Shown: positions 1 through 8,913 of the stretch, in pieces
Numbering within the stretch: the first letter of the stretch is position 1
Layout: each line of letters starts with the position of its first letter
From: Ruminiclostridium cellobioparum subsp. termitidis CT1112
GTDB taxonomy: Bacteria > Bacillota > Clostridia > Acetivibrionales > DSM-1351
Direction of reading: 5' to 3'
DNA length: 64,000 bases
Assembly (NCBI RefSeq): GCF_000350485.1
Contig: NZ_AORV01000072.1
Coordinates: 62,001 to 126,000, forward strand
Translations under genes and position numbers: made by a program
The notes under the pieces: generated by a model
The model's database searches: none
Told to the model about the DNA's origin: nothing
What the model saw: the letters and a program-made list of their open reading frames with translations, nothing else

Positions 1-1562
1 TTGACCACAGGCACCAGCTGCTTTTGGAGCTTAAGGCCCTCAAGCATTCCCGAATCAAGCGACAGCTTTGATACAAAGGTCATACATGTAGCTCTTACGG
101 CACTTCCGAAAGCTCCAAACATGTTCTTATAAATAACAGGCTGCGGAGTGGGAATAGATGCGTTGGCATCTCCCATTTTACTTGCCATGATAAACCCGCC
201 CTTTAATACCATTTCGGGCTTGACGCCAAACATGGCAGGTTTCCATAAAACTATGTCAGCCAGTTTTCCCCGTTCCAGAGAGCCCACATATTGTGATATT
301 CCATGGGTTATTGCCGGATTTATGGTATATTTTGCAATGTATCTTTTAATCCGGTTGTTGTCATTTCCGCTGCTGTCGGGTTTCAACGGGCCTCTCTGCT
401 TTTTCATTTTATCTGCCGTCTGCCAGGTCCTGATTATAACCTCACCTACTCTTCCCATTGCCTGTGAGTCGGAACTCATCATGCTGAAAACTCCCATATC
501 ATGGAGGATATCCTCTGCCGCAATGGTTTCAGGCCTGATCCTGGAATCTGCAAAAGCCACATCCTCCCTGATCTTGCTGTCCAGGTGATGGCAAACCATG
601 AGCATGTCAAGATGCTCGTCAATTGTATTCACTGTAAACGGCATCGTAGGGTTTGTTGATGACGGCAGAACATTTTGAAATGCAGCTATTTTGATGATAT
701 CCGGAGCGTGGCCGCCTCCGGCGCCCTCAGTGTGGAAGGTATGAATGGTCCTGCCGTTTACGGCCCTGACCGTATCCTCCACAAAGCCGGCCTCATTCAG
801 TGTATCTGTATGTATTGCGACCTGGACATCATACATATCGGCCACGCTCAGACAGGTATCTATGGCTTTTGGAGTAGTGCCCCAGTCCTCATGGAGCTTT
901 AACCCTATGGCACCGGCCTGGATCTGCTCTATCAGAGGTTCGGGGAAGGAGGCATTGCCCTTTCCCAGAAAACCCAGATTCATAGGAAAGGCCTCGGCAG
1001 CTTCCAGCATTCTGAACATGTTGTATTTTCCGGGTGTGCAGGTTGTGGCATTGGTTCCGTCGGCCGGGCCGGTGCCGCCTCCTATCATTGTTGTGATTCC
1101 GCTGTACAGCGCAGTTTCAATCTGCTGGGGGCATATGAAATGTATATGTGTATCTATTCCCCCTGCAGTTGCTATAAGTCCCTCTCCGGCAATGACCTCG
1201 GTGGATGCTCCTATTACAAGTCCGGGAGTCACCCCTTCCATGATATCCGGATTCCCCGACTTGCCTACCGCCACGATCCTGCCGTCCTTTATACCGATAT
1301 CTCCCTTGACTATGCCCCAGGAATCTACTATTACCGCATTTGTTATCAGCATGTCCAGCGCCCCGCCGTCCCTTGAGACCGACGAGCTCTGACCCATACC
1401 GTCCCTGATGGATTTTCCTCCGCCGAACTTGCTTTCATCACCGTAAACCGTATAGTCCTGTTCTATTTCCAAAATCAGCCCGGTATCTGCCAGCCGTACT
1501 CTGTCACCTGTGGTGGGACCGTACATGTCGGCATAATCCTTGCCCTTCATGCTGTAACTCAT
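1..1562 (-). CDS. ureC: Urease alpha subunit UreC (3' part outside the window)
   Basis: Catalytic subunit of nickel urease, hydrolysing urea to ammonia and carbamate in the cytoplasm. The frame is open from the ATG at 1562 to the left edge (520 codons), so about 50 of the usual 570 residues are missing. Visible landmarks are the N-terminal [20 protein letters not shown], the nickel-binding [10 protein letters not shown], the GLKLHEDWG stretch whose lysine is carbamylated in the family, [12 protein letters not shown], and VCHHLD in the mobile active-site flap. The start overlaps the ureB stop by 4 bases (ATGA), implying translational coupling. The accessory genes ureDEFGH needed for nickel insertion are not in view and may lie further left. 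Confidence 0.98.
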   Translation of the reverse strand, partial: MSYSMKGKDYADMYGPTTGDRVRLADTGLILEIEQDYTVYGDESKFGGGKSIRDGMGQSSSVSRDGGALDMLITNAVIVDSWGIVKGDIGIKDGRIVAVGKSGNPDIMEGVTPGLVIGASTEVIAGEGLIATAGGIDTHIHFICPQQIETALYSGITTMIGGGTGPADGTNATTCTPGKYNMFRMLEAAEAFPMNLGFLGKGNASFPEPLIEQIQAGAIGLKLHEDWGTTPKAIDTCLSVADMYDVQVAIHTDTLNEAGFVEDTVRAVNGRTIHTFHTEGAGGGHAPDIIKIAAFQNVLPSSTNPTMPFTVNTIDEHLDMLMVCHHLDSKIREDVAFADSRIRPETIAAEDILHDMGVFSMMSSDSQAMGRVGEVIIRTWQTADKMKKQRGPLKPDSSGNDNNRIKRYIAKYTINPAITHGISQYVGSLERGKLADIVLWKPAMFGVKPEMVLKGGFIMASKMGDANASIPTPQPVIYKNMFGAFGSAVRATCMTFVSKLSLDSGMLEGLKLQKQLVPVV

Positions 1563-1936
1563 TTGTATTTCACCCCTTTGAATCCAAAATCGGCCGCTTT
1601 GGACAAAGCGCTTTCAAAGACACCCTTATTTTCAAGTCTGCCTGAAGTAAGTCCATTTAAGCCGAATACGGCTTTATTTCCGGCAAATTCAGTCAAGGTA
1701 ACGGTTTTTTCTTCACCGGGCTCAAACCTGACGGCAGTTCCGGAAGGAATATCCAGCCTTTTCCCATAGCATTGCTCCCTGTCAAAATCCAGGCACCTGT
1801 TTACCTCAAAAAAGTGAAAGTGGGAGCCTACCTGAACCGGCCTGTCTCCCGTATTGGAAACTCTGACTGTAATTGTCGGTCTCCCGCGGTTCAAAGTAAT
1901 GGTTTCATTCCGTACAATATATTCTCCGGGCTTCAT
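1559..1936 (-). CDS. ureB: Urease beta subunit UreB
   Basis: A structural subunit of the urease trimer, 125 residues, the usual length for a stand-alone beta subunit. It begins [20 protein letters not shown] and carries the conserved [10 protein letters not shown] and [18 protein letters not shown] stretches of the family. It lies 13 bases after ureA and overlaps the ureC start by 4 bases, so the three structural genes form one translational block. Separate ureA and ureB genes match the three-subunit urease of most bacteria rather than the fused Helicobacter form. Nothing appears truncated. Confidence 0.97.
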   Translation of the reverse strand: MKPGEYIVRNETITLNRGRPTITVRVSNTGDRPVQVGSHFHFFEVNRCLDFDREQCYGKRLDIPSGTAVRFEPGEEKTVTLTEFAGNKAVFGLNGLTSGRLENKGVFESALSKAADFGFKGVKYK

Positions 1937-1949
1937 AGTGAATTACCTC

Positions 1950-2252
1950 CTATCTTATGGGATTGTGCACCGTTACCAGTTTTGTTCCGTCGGGAAAGGT
2001 TGCCTCGATCTGAATTTCATGAATCATGGATTCCACTCCCTCCATAACATCCTCCGCAGTTAACAGGTGAGTCCCCAACCGCATAAGTTCCGTCACCGTC
2101 TTACCGTCTCTGGCGGCTTCCATAAGCTCAGCACTGATATAGGCTATAGCCTCAGGATAATTCAGTTTCAAGCCCCTGTCCTTTCTTTTTCCTGCCAGCT
2201 CCCCGGCAAAATGCAGCATAAGTTTTTCTGTTTCCTTTGGTGTTAAATGCAT
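1950..2252 (-). CDS. ureA: Urease gamma subunit UreA
   Basis: The smallest urease subunit, 100 residues from the ATG at 2252 ([20 protein letters not shown]). A longer frame adds 11 residues, but GGGAGG lies 5 bases before the internal ATG, and the family starts there, so the shorter form is chosen. Conserved stretches include [20 protein letters not shown] and [16 protein letters not shown] near the C terminus. It follows urtE by about 50 bases on the same strand, so urease subunits and the urea importer are probably co-transcribed, linking uptake to hydrolysis. Confidence 0.97.
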   Translation of the reverse strand: MHLTPKETEKLMLHFAGELAGKRKDRGLKLNYPEAIAYISAELMEAARDGKTVTELMRLGTHLLTAEDVMEGVESMIHEIQIEATFPDGTKLVTVHNPIR

Positions 2253-2301
2253 ATGATCCTCCCAATCCACATAGTTGACACACAATATTGATCAGGCCTC
2301 A

Positions 2302-2994
2302 CTAAATGGCCATCTTTTCCTGAATCTCATTTGGGTCTGTACCGGCTGTGTTCCCCTCCATTATTATCCTGCCCTTGTCAATGAGATAGAAATAGTCAGC
2401 CACCTCCAGCACAAACTCCAGATACTGTTCGACTATGATCATAGTCATATCGCCCTGACTTTTCAGCTGCTTGATAACCCTTGCTATATCCTGAATAATG
2501 GAGGGCTGAATTCCCTCCGTGGGCTCATCCAGCAGCAGCAGCCTTGGTTTTGATACAAGTGCCCTGGCTATTGCCAGCTGCTGCTGCTGACCACCGCTCA
2601 GATCCCCCCCTTTTCTGCTCAGCATTGTCTTTACTATGGGGAATAGTTCATAAATGCTGTCATCAATACCTCCTTTATCCGGGCTGCGTTCCAGACCTAG
2701 CAGCAGATTTTCATAAACGCTCAATTGAGGGAAAATATCTCTTCCCTGCGGAACGTAGCCTATTCCTTTTTTAGCCCTGCTGTATGCAGGCATTTTTATG
2801 ATCTCTTCACCCTCCAGTTTAATGCTGCCCTCCGGAGTTTTAACCAGTCCCATTATACTTTTCATGAAGGTGGTTTTGCCTACTCCGTTCCTGCCAAGCA
2901 GGCAAACCACCTTTCCTTCTTCTATCTTCATACTCATGTTTCTTAAAATAACGCTCTCACCGTAATAACTGCTCACATTTGTCAATTCCAGCAT
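2302..2994 (-). CDS. urtE: Urea ABC transporter ATP-binding protein UrtE
   Basis: LivF-type ATPase of the high-affinity urea importer, 230 residues, acting on the cytoplasmic face of the UrtBC channel. It shows the Walker A GRNGVGKTT (about residue 34), the Q-loop region YVPQGRDIFP, the signature LSGGQQQQLAIARAL and the Walker B LLLLDEPTEG followed by a histidine-like switch region (IIVEQY). The PTEGIQPSIIQDI stretch is typical of UrtE compared with generic LivF. It sits between urtD and ureA with short gaps. The assignment to urea rather than branched amino acids rests on the adjoining urease genes and the complete urtABCDE order. Confidence 0.95.
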   Translation of the reverse strand: MLELTNVSSYYGESVILRNMSMKIEEGKVVCLLGRNGVGKTTFMKSIMGLVKTPEGSIKLEGEEIIKMPAYSRAKKGIGYVPQGRDIFPQLSVYENLLLGLERSPDKGGIDDSIYELFPIVKTMLSRKGGDLSGGQQQQLAIARALVSKPRLLLLDEPTEGIQPSIIQDIARVIKQLKSQGDMTMIIVEQYLEFVLEVADYFYLIDKGRIIMEGNTAGTDPNEIQEKMAI

Positions 2995-3014
2995 ATGAAC
3001 CTCCCATACCAGTC

Positions 3015-3776
3015 TTATTCTTCAAGCCTTTCCCGTTCTCCTCGGCCGAGATATACTTCTATTACCTTTGGATTTTTCTGGACAGATTCCATATCCCCCT
3101 CGTCCAGCAGCGCTCCTTCATGGAGCACTGTTACCGTGTTGGCACATTCCCTTACGAATTCCATATCATGCTCTACAACCACCACCGAACACTGCCTGGA
3201 GATCTGTCTGAGAAGTTCGCCTGTCTTTTCGGTCTCTTTTCTTCCCATGCCTGCCACCGGTTCATCCAAAAGCATTATTTCGGGCTGCTGGACCAGCAGC
3301 ATGCCTATTTCCAGCCATTGCTTCTGTCCGTGTGAAAGCTTTGCGGGGAAATTATATCTATCCTCATATAAACCGATTGTGTTCAATACGGCTTTTATTC
3401 TCTCATTCTGTTCTTTGGTAAGCCTTGTAAAAAGCGAAGAATACAGGGACCTGACTTTTACTGCGGCCAGTTCCATATTTTCGTATATGGTAATGCCGTT
3501 AAAAACCGACGGTACCTGAAATTTCCTTCCTATACCCAATTCGACTATCTCATGCTCTGAAAGCTTTGTAACATCGCTTCCATCCCGGAAAATTATATTG
3601 CCGGCAGCCGGTTTGACTCTTCCGCATATTGCATCCAGAAGTGTTGTTTTTCCAGCGCCGTTTGGACCTATAAAAAAATGGATATCCCCTTTTTTTACCG
3701 CCGTGCTTAAATTATTAACAGCTTTAAATCCATCAAAGCTGACGGTTAAATCATTTATTTCAAGAACCGGACTCAT
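3015..3776 (-). CDS. urtD: Urea ABC transporter ATP-binding protein UrtD
   Basis: LivG-type ATPase partner of UrtE, 253 residues from the ATG at 3776 (MSPVLEINDLTVSFDGFKAV). GGGGTGA five bases upstream supports this start over a GTG nine bases earlier. Walker A is GPNGAGKTTLLDAI, the signature region is LSHGQKQWLEIGMLL, and Walker B is IMLLDEPVAGM, with VVVVEHDMEFV as the switch region. The signature reads LSHGQ rather than LSGGQ, which is common in the LivG/UrtD group. It lies 22 bases downstream of urtC in the same operon. Confidence 0.94.
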   Translation of the reverse strand: MSPVLEINDLTVSFDGFKAVNNLSTAVKKGDIHFFIGPNGAGKTTLLDAICGRVKPAAGNIIFRDGSDVTKLSEHEIVELGIGRKFQVPSVFNGITIYENMELAAVKVRSLYSSLFTRLTKEQNERIKAVLNTIGLYEDRYNFPAKLSHGQKQWLEIGMLLVQQPEIMLLDEPVAGMGRKETEKTGELLRQISRQCSVVVVEHDMEFVRECANTVTVLHEGALLDEGDMESVQKNPKVIEVYLGRGERERLEE

Positions 3777-3798
3777 AGCTATCACCCCTTATGCCGCT

Positions 3799-4893
3799 TC
3801 ATTCCATCAGTATTTTGTCCTCAGCCGGTTTGGCCGATTTATTTATTTTGATACTTTTCAGTTTGCTCTTTAATTTATTGAAAGCTCCCACCAGCCCGGA
3901 CGGCATAAATATAACCACAACTACAAAGGCAATACCTATAAAATATGACCAAACCGCCGGAAACTTTTCACTGACACCGCTTTTCATGAGATTTACAAGT
4001 ATGGCACCGATTATTGCTCCGTTCAGACTGCCCCTTCCTCCGATGGCTACCCATATCACCATTTCTATGGACGGAACTATTCCCATTTCAGCCGGTGATA
4101 TTATGCCCACCTGGGGAACATATACGGCACCTGCCAGACCTGCCAGCGCTGCCGAGATGCAATATACAAAAACCTTGTAAATGGTTGGATTATAGCCCGA
4201 AAACCTGGCTCTGTTCTCTCCGTCCCGTATTGCGATCAAAACCTTTCCTACTCTTCTGTTAATGATGAATTTACAGAAGAAAAATGCTAAAAGCAGCAAA
4301 ACAACCGAAATATAGTACAACCAAAGTTTTGTGCTGCCGCTTGCCAAAGAAAAATGGAATATTGTTTTAAAATTTGTTATACCGTTGGTACCTCCGGTAA
4401 ATTCCTGCTGTCCTACAAAAAGTACAACAAATATAATTGACAATGCCTGTGTTAAAATTGAAAAATAAACACCTTTGATTCTGTTTTTAAATGTCAGGTA
4501 TCCTATAATCAAAGCGATCAGGGTTGGCAGTACCAAGGCCATCAAAACAGCAACCGGAGCTATTTCAAAGGGCTTCCAAAACCAGGGCAGTGTCTCCCGT
4601 CCGCTCCAGGACATGAAATCCGGAAGTTTTCCGCCATCGGCCTCCAGCTTCAGATACATTGCCATACAGTACGCACCTATACCGAAATAAACACCATGCC
4701 CAAGACTTAATATACCTGTATATCCCCAAATCAGGTCTATTCCCAATGCCAGAATCGCAAATGCCACAAATTTTCCGAGAAGGTTGGTTCTGAAATCTGA
4801 CAGGAAAACCGGGGCAATACATAAAAGAAACATAATAATTATTATAGTAATATTATTTTTTCCTGCTTTATTTAAATTGCCGATTTGCTTCAT
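3799..4893 (-). CDS. urtC: Urea ABC transporter permease UrtC
   Basis: LivM-type inner-membrane permease, 364 residues from the ATG at 4893 (MKQIGNLNKAG). A TTG 30 bases upstream also opens the frame, but AGGGGGT lies just before the ATG. The protein has roughly nine hydrophobic segments, starting with NITIIIIMFLLCIAPVFL. Typical family stretches are LALGIDLIWGYTGILSLGHG and FVGQQEFTGGTNGIT, and the cytoplasmic coupling region is near GENRARFSGYN. The C-terminal tail is lysine rich. It pairs with UrtB to form the membrane channel and is followed closely by urtD. Confidence 0.94.
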   Translation of the reverse strand: MKQIGNLNKAGKNNITIIIIMFLLCIAPVFLSDFRTNLLGKFVAFAILALGIDLIWGYTGILSLGHGVYFGIGAYCMAMYLKLEADGGKLPDFMSWSGRETLPWFWKPFEIAPVAVLMALVLPTLIALIIGYLTFKNRIKGVYFSILTQALSIIFVVLFVGQQEFTGGTNGITNFKTIFHFSLASGSTKLWLYYISVVLLLLAFFFCKFIINRRVGKVLIAIRDGENRARFSGYNPTIYKVFVYCISAALAGLAGAVYVPQVGIISPAEMGIVPSIEMVIWVAIGGRGSLNGAIIGAILVNLMKSGVSEKFPAVWSYFIGIAFVVVVIFMPSGLVGAFNKLKSKLKSIKINKSAKPAEDKILME

Positions 4894-4954
4894 GTTACCC
4901 CCTATTCTGCTGTTGTCCAGCAAAACAAATAGTCATAAAGCACTTGTGCAGCCT

Positions 4955-5860
4955 TCATTCATCAAGTGCTCTGCTGTTGATAGTAAAAAATCCCTGCGGT
5001 TTCCACTGGAGAAATATTATAACCATTAAAAAAACAAGCACCTTGCCCAGGGATGCATTGGTGAAGAATTCAAAAGTCGTATTTCCCACTCCTATAGCAG
5101 CCGAGCCCGTCACTGTTCCCACTATTCTTCCAACTCCGCCCAGTACTACGACCATAAAGGTATCAACAATATAGTTCGTTCCAAGAGTGGGGCCTATGGA
5201 GCCCAGCAGGGTCAGAGCACACCCGGCTATACCCGCAAGACCTGCCCCTATGGCAAAGGTAATACTGTCCACTTTTCTTGTATTTATTCCAAGGCTTTGA
5301 GCCATGGGTCTGTTTTGCATAACAGCTCTTATTTTTCTCCCGTAGGCAGTGCGGTAGAGAAAGATATATACACCTGCGATACAAGCTATTACCAATCCGA
5401 TTATAAACAGTCTTTTGTAGGGCAGCTGCGTTCCTCCCAGCACCAAACCGCCTTCCAGCCAGCCTGGACTTTTGACGTCCACATTGGGTGCTCCGAAAAT
5501 ACTTCTGGCCAGCTGCTGCAGTATGAGACTTACTCCCCATGTGGCAAGCAGGCTGTCCAACGGCCTTCCGTACAACCTTTTTATAATGGATATTTCAAGC
5601 AGATATCCCACAAGCGCTGCTACCAGAAAAGCACCCGGAAGAGCGATAATATAATATAAGCTGAAAATACTCTTATCAAAAAACTGTATGAATATATTCT
5701 GAATAACATATGTTACGTAAGCTCCTATCATGATCAGTTCGCCATGTGCCATGTTAATGATTTTCATAAGCCCGAAGGTTATGGCAAGACCCAGCGCGGC
5801 CAGCATTAAAATGGAACTTACGCTTACACCGTTAAAAATCTGCAGTAGATATGTGCTCAT
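4955..5860 (-). CDS. urtB: Urea ABC transporter permease UrtB
   Basis: LivH-type permease, 301 residues, with about eight membrane segments. AAGGAGGG lies ten or so bases before its ATG at 5860. The conserved ALGLAITFGLMKIINMAHGE near the N terminus and LGINTRKVDSITFAIGAGLA in the cytoplasmic loop mark the LivH/UrtB family. It is separated from urtA by 267 bases almost entirely filled by a structured repeat (5885-6126), an unusual break in an otherwise compact operon. That repeat may lower permease expression relative to the binding protein, which is inference. Confidence 0.94.
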   Translation of the reverse strand: MSTYLLQIFNGVSVSSILMLAALGLAITFGLMKIINMAHGELIMIGAYVTYVIQNIFIQFFDKSIFSLYYIIALPGAFLVAALVGYLLEISIIKRLYGRPLDSLLATWGVSLILQQLARSIFGAPNVDVKSPGWLEGGLVLGGTQLPYKRLFIIGLVIACIAGVYIFLYRTAYGRKIRAVMQNRPMAQSLGINTRKVDSITFAIGAGLAGIAGCALTLLGSIGPTLGTNYIVDTFMVVVLGGVGRIVGTVTGSAAIGVGNTTFEFFTNASLGKVLVFLMVIIFLQWKPQGFFTINSRALDE

Positions 5861-5884
5861 TGAACAGCTTCCCTCCTTTTTATT

Positions 5885-6126
5885 GTTATTGTATAAAAGT
5901 GCAACTTACGTAAATGGGAAGCTTTGTTAAAGTTATTTGTTTGAGTTTGTCGGTTAAGCATAGAGGTTTTTACCGGAAAACCTACACGACGTAGGTTTTA
6001 GCGAAACGCTGAAGCATGGATGCTGAATGTGAGCGACGGTAAAATAATCTATGATTAAACGTTACAAAATCATCAAATAACTTGTAAGCAACCCATTTAG
6101 GTAAGTTTGCGCCGATGTACAATAAC
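5885..6126 (+). repeat. Structured repeat family, copy 1 (inside the urt operon)
   Basis: A 242-base imperfect palindrome between urtA and urtB. The outer arms pair over nearly their whole length: GTTATTGTA at 5885 matches TACAATAAC at 6118-6126, and CTTACGTAAATGGG matches CCCATTTAGGTAAG inverted. The apex carries ACCGG (5972-5976), a hairpin AAAACCTAC-ACGAC-GTAGGTTTT (5977-5999), then a second hairpin with an ATGGAT loop (about 6000-6035) and GAGCGACGGTA. This order is shared with the copies at 24090, 24455 and 51953, with different stem sequences. The sense strand defined by these motifs is antisense to the operon. No coding potential is seen. Confidence 0.85.
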
Positions 6127-6127
6127 A

Positions 6128-7405
6128 CTAATTACTTAGTCCTTTTGCCCAATCATAGGATTTCAGGTATGGATCAGGCTTTACGCTTTCGGCAGTACTC
6201 CAGATTTCCTTGATAAGTCCGTCGGGCTGAACTTCACCTATCCTGACAGGCTTCCAGAGGTGCTGATTTTCACCTTCGATTTTTACTGTTCCTTCTGGAG
6301 CTTTGAATTCAAGCCCTTTCGCAGCTTCCTTAACTTTTGCTACGTCTGTTGATCCGGCCTTTTTAACAGCCTCCGCCCACAGATATACATTTATGTATGC
6401 GGCTTCTATGGGGTCATCAGTTACTCTGTCGGCACCGTATTTAGCCCTGTACTTTTCAACGAAAGCCTTGTTCTCAGGTGTATCTGTTGTTTGATAATAG
6501 TTCCAGGATACAAGGTGGCCTGCCATATTATCTGCACCTATACCTCTGATTTCTTCTTCGGCAACGCTAACCGAGCAGGTTGTAAGGTCCTTTGAAGTTA
6601 TGCCCGAAGCCTTTAATTCCTTGAAGAATGCTACATTGCTGTCACCGTTGAGGGTATTGAACACAACGTCGGGTTTGGCTGCCTTGATTTTGTTTACAAT
6701 TGTGCTGTAATCCGTATGTCCAAGCGGAGTGTATTCCTCTGCAATCAATTCACCGCCCTGGGCAGCCAGCTGCGCCTTAATGATTTTATTTGCCGTTCTC
6801 GGGAACACGTAATCCGAGCCCAGCAGGAAGAATTTTTTGCCCTTGTTTTGCAGGAGCCATTCTACAGCCGGCACGATCTGTTGATTTGGTGCAGCTCCCG
6901 AATAGAAAATATTCGGCGAGGATTCCATTCCTTCATATTGGACCGGATACCACAGAAGCCCGTTATTTTCCTCAAATACCGGCAGGACGGCTTTTCTGCT
7001 TGCCGAAGTCCAGCAGCCGAACACAGTTGCCACCTTGTCATTCTGTAAAAGTTTCTTTGCCTTTTCAGCAAACTTCGGCCAGTCGGATGCACCGTCTTCC
7101 ACTACAGGCTCGATCTTCCTGCCCAATACTCCGCCTGCCGCGTTAATCTCTTCTATTGCCATAATTTCCGCATCCTTAACCGATACTTCACTTATAGCCA
7201 TTGTGCCGCTCAGAGAATGAAGTATTCCCACCTTGATGGGATCTTCCGAAACTGTTTCGGCTGATGAGGCCGCTGCTTCGGATGAAACCGCAGCCGATGC
7301 CGAGGATGCGCTTGATCCGGTTGCAGTGCCGCTGCCGCAGCCTCCCAGCAGTGCGGATAATGCTATTGATATGCTTAAGCCAATTGCCAGCCATGTCTTT
7401 TTCAT
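6128..7405 (-). CDS. urtA: Urea ABC transporter substrate-binding lipoprotein UrtA
   Basis: Extracellular urea receptor of the UrtABCDE importer, 425 residues from the ATG at 7405. A GTG four codons earlier is possible, but GGTGG spaces better to the ATG. A lipoprotein signal precedes Cys23 ([12 protein letters not shown]), followed by a Ser/Ala-rich linker. The mature part is a type I periplasmic-binding fold beginning [17 protein letters not shown], with [16 protein letters not shown] and [18 protein letters not shown], all typical of UrtA. It heads the urea operon, with a 383-base leader that contains a terminator-like hairpin at 7582-7645. Confidence 0.95.
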   Translation of the reverse strand: MKKTWLAIGLSISIALSALLGGCGSGTATGSSASSASAAVSSEAAASSAETVSEDPIKVGILHSLSGTMAISEVSVKDAEIMAIEEINAAGGVLGRKIEPVVEDGASDWPKFAEKAKKLLQNDKVATVFGCWTSASRKAVLPVFEENNGLLWYPVQYEGMESSPNIFYSGAAPNQQIVPAVEWLLQNKGKKFFLLGSDYVFPRTANKIIKAQLAAQGGELIAEEYTPLGHTDYSTIVNKIKAAKPDVVFNTLNGDSNVAFFKELKASGITSKDLTTCSVSVAEEEIRGIGADNMAGHLVSWNYYQTTDTPENKAFVEKYRAKYGADRVTDDPIEAAYINVYLWAEAVKKAGSTDVAKVKEAAKGLEFKAPEGTVKIEGENQHLWKPVRIGEVQPDGLIKEIWSTAESVKPDPYLKSYDWAKGLSN

Positions 7406-7790
7406 AATTTTGACCACCTTTCCGAATTGGATATTTTAAATAATAACTGGTATTAAGTGTAGGAATAATTAATACAAATACATACAATTTATGGCCATAA
7501 ACGTATAAACTCTTTGCCGCAGCTGTCGTTTATCCCCAATGAACAGTGTTATCGATTTTATTGGACGGATTAAACAAAAAACGCTATAAGTTATGGATTT
7601 ACGGCAGACATCAGGTCTGCGCGCAAGATCTCATTTCTTATAGCGCCCTAGCTACTTAACCTTGTTAAATTTAATGAACTCCGGTTTTATATACCGTCGT
7701 GTTCCTTACACATTAATAATACAGCCATATGTAAAATTAAAAAACACCAAAAAAAAGTAATTTTACCCCTCAAATCTGCAATTCTGAAAT
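7406..7790. other. Intergenic leader between the response regulator gene and urtA
   Basis: This 385-base gap holds one clear structure, the hairpin at 7582-7645 described separately, and an AT-rich stretch next to urtA. I find no open frame of note and no convincing sigma-A promoter with good spacing for urtA. If the hairpin ends the upstream kinase-regulator transcript, an urtA promoter must lie between about 7450 and 7580. If it is an attenuator, urt expression would depend on read-through. Confidence 0.6.
7582..7645 (-). terminator. Branched terminator-like hairpin upstream of urtA
   Basis: On the minus strand a 9-bp outer stem (7637-7645 with 7582-7590, CGCTATAAG and its complement) encloses an inner 6-bp hairpin GCAGAC/GTCTGC (7604-7620), and a TTTTTTG tract follows immediately. 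It lies about 145 bases after the response-regulator stop and 177 bases before urtA. It is either the terminator of the kinase-regulator operon or an attenuator in the urt leader. An enclosed hairpin is unusual for a simple terminator. I do not recognise a known riboswitch in it. Confidence 0.6.
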
Positions 7791-8879
7791 TCAAATATTG
7801 CTTTTCTTATATTCCATGGGTGTAAGTCCCGTATAGTTTTTAAATAGCTGTGAAAAATAATCAGTCTTTTTATATCCAAGTTTTTCACTTATTTCATAAT
7901 TTTTGTAGTCCCCTGATACAATTAAATATTTTGCATGTTCCATCTTTATTTTTGTCACGTAATCATTGAAATTGCACTCCACCTTCTGCTTGAAAAGCTT
8001 ACCGACGTAATCCCTGCTTATGTGCACCTCATTGGCGATAACTTCAAGATTGATCTCCTTTTCTATATTATCAATTACACACTGGCATATCTTTCTGATT
8101 ATGCTGTCAGGATGATTGAGCTGATATTTCCGGACTTTCTCCAGCATTTCCCCGAGCCGTGCCATAAATTCCAGTCGGATGGCTTCTGTTCCGGTCAATT
8201 CCTTTATATGTGAAAAGGCAGCTGTTCCTTCAATTTTTGCAAGCCAGGGAAACCTTTCATCAATTTTTGTCCGGATATTGAATAGCAGTGTGTTTGCCAG
8301 AACCCGTACTTTTGCGGCATCATAGTCATACAGGGTGCAAATTTCAGCAAACGCTTCATTTGCAGTATTCTCAAGCTCTGTGTCGGCATTTATGATTTGT
8401 AAAATAATCAGTTTTTCATGCTCCCCGGGGTAATACGCCTTGTTATCCTCCTCATAGACCTTCTCCAGATTATTAATTCTCTCTTCCTGTTCTTTTTTGG
8501 CATCAATAAACCTTTTTGCCCTTGTTAAAATATCCGACAAGGCTGATTCCTCCAGTGGTTTTGTCATATATTCAAATACCCCGAATCTGATACCCTGTTT
8601 TGCGAACTGAAAATCACTGTGTGTGCTTAATAAGATTACGCAGATATCAAGGTTTTGTGCTCTCAACTCCTGAATAAATTCTATCCCGTCCATACCGGGC
8701 ATCTTGATATCGGTTATTATAAGTTCATACCTGGTTTCTGCAAGCTTCTGCAAGGCCTCTTTTCCGTCACAGGCCTCTCCCGCAATAAAAAAACCGTATT
8801 GCCCCCAGTTTTTAAACCTTTTAAGCATATATAAAGTTGCAATATCGTCGTCAACAATCAATACCCTGTACATTCCCAT
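7791..8879 (-). CDS. AraC-type response regulator (YesN-like)
   Basis: A two-component response regulator of 362 residues. The N-terminal receiver domain has the acidic pair VDDD, the phosphoacceptor Asp57 in ITDIKMPGMDG and the lysine in YMTKPL. A middle region of roughly 120 residues with coiled-coil character follows. The C-terminal AraC domain carries two helix-turn-helix motifs (ANEVHISRDYVGKLFK and SEKLGYKKTDYFSQLFKNYTG). It lies 34 bases downstream of a hybrid histidine kinase on the same strand and is its obvious partner. The next genes downstream are the urea operon, so nitrogen control is a reasonable but untested role. A second in-frame ATG is two codons in. Confidence 0.93.
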   Translation of the reverse strand: MGMYRVLIVDDDIATLYMLKRFKNWGQYGFFIAGEACDGKEALQKLAETRYELIITDIKMPGMDGIEFIQELRAQNLDICVILLSTHSDFQFAKQGIRFGVFEYMTKPLEESALSDILTRAKRFIDAKKEQEERINNLEKVYEEDNKAYYPGEHEKLIILQIINADTELENTANEAFAEICTLYDYDAAKVRVLANTLLFNIRTKIDERFPWLAKIEGTAAFSHIKELTGTEAIRLEFMARLGEMLEKVRKYQLNHPDSIIRKICQCVIDNIEKEINLEVIANEVHISRDYVGKLFKQKVECNFNDYVTKIKMEHAKYLIVSGDYKNYEISEKLGYKKTDYFSQLFKNYTGLTPMEYKKSNI

Positions 8880-8913
8880 TTAACCTCCCAATCAATGATA
8901 ACTGCAAACAAAA

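Noticed and set aside
745-1392. A 215-codon open frame on plus opposite ureC
   Set aside because: UreC motifs on minus account for the whole region; the plus translation is Ser/Pro-rich without family features.
7582-7645. Guanidine-I (ykkC) riboswitch upstream of the urea transporter
   Set aside because: CTAGGG occurs at the start, but the other conserved strands of the class are absent.
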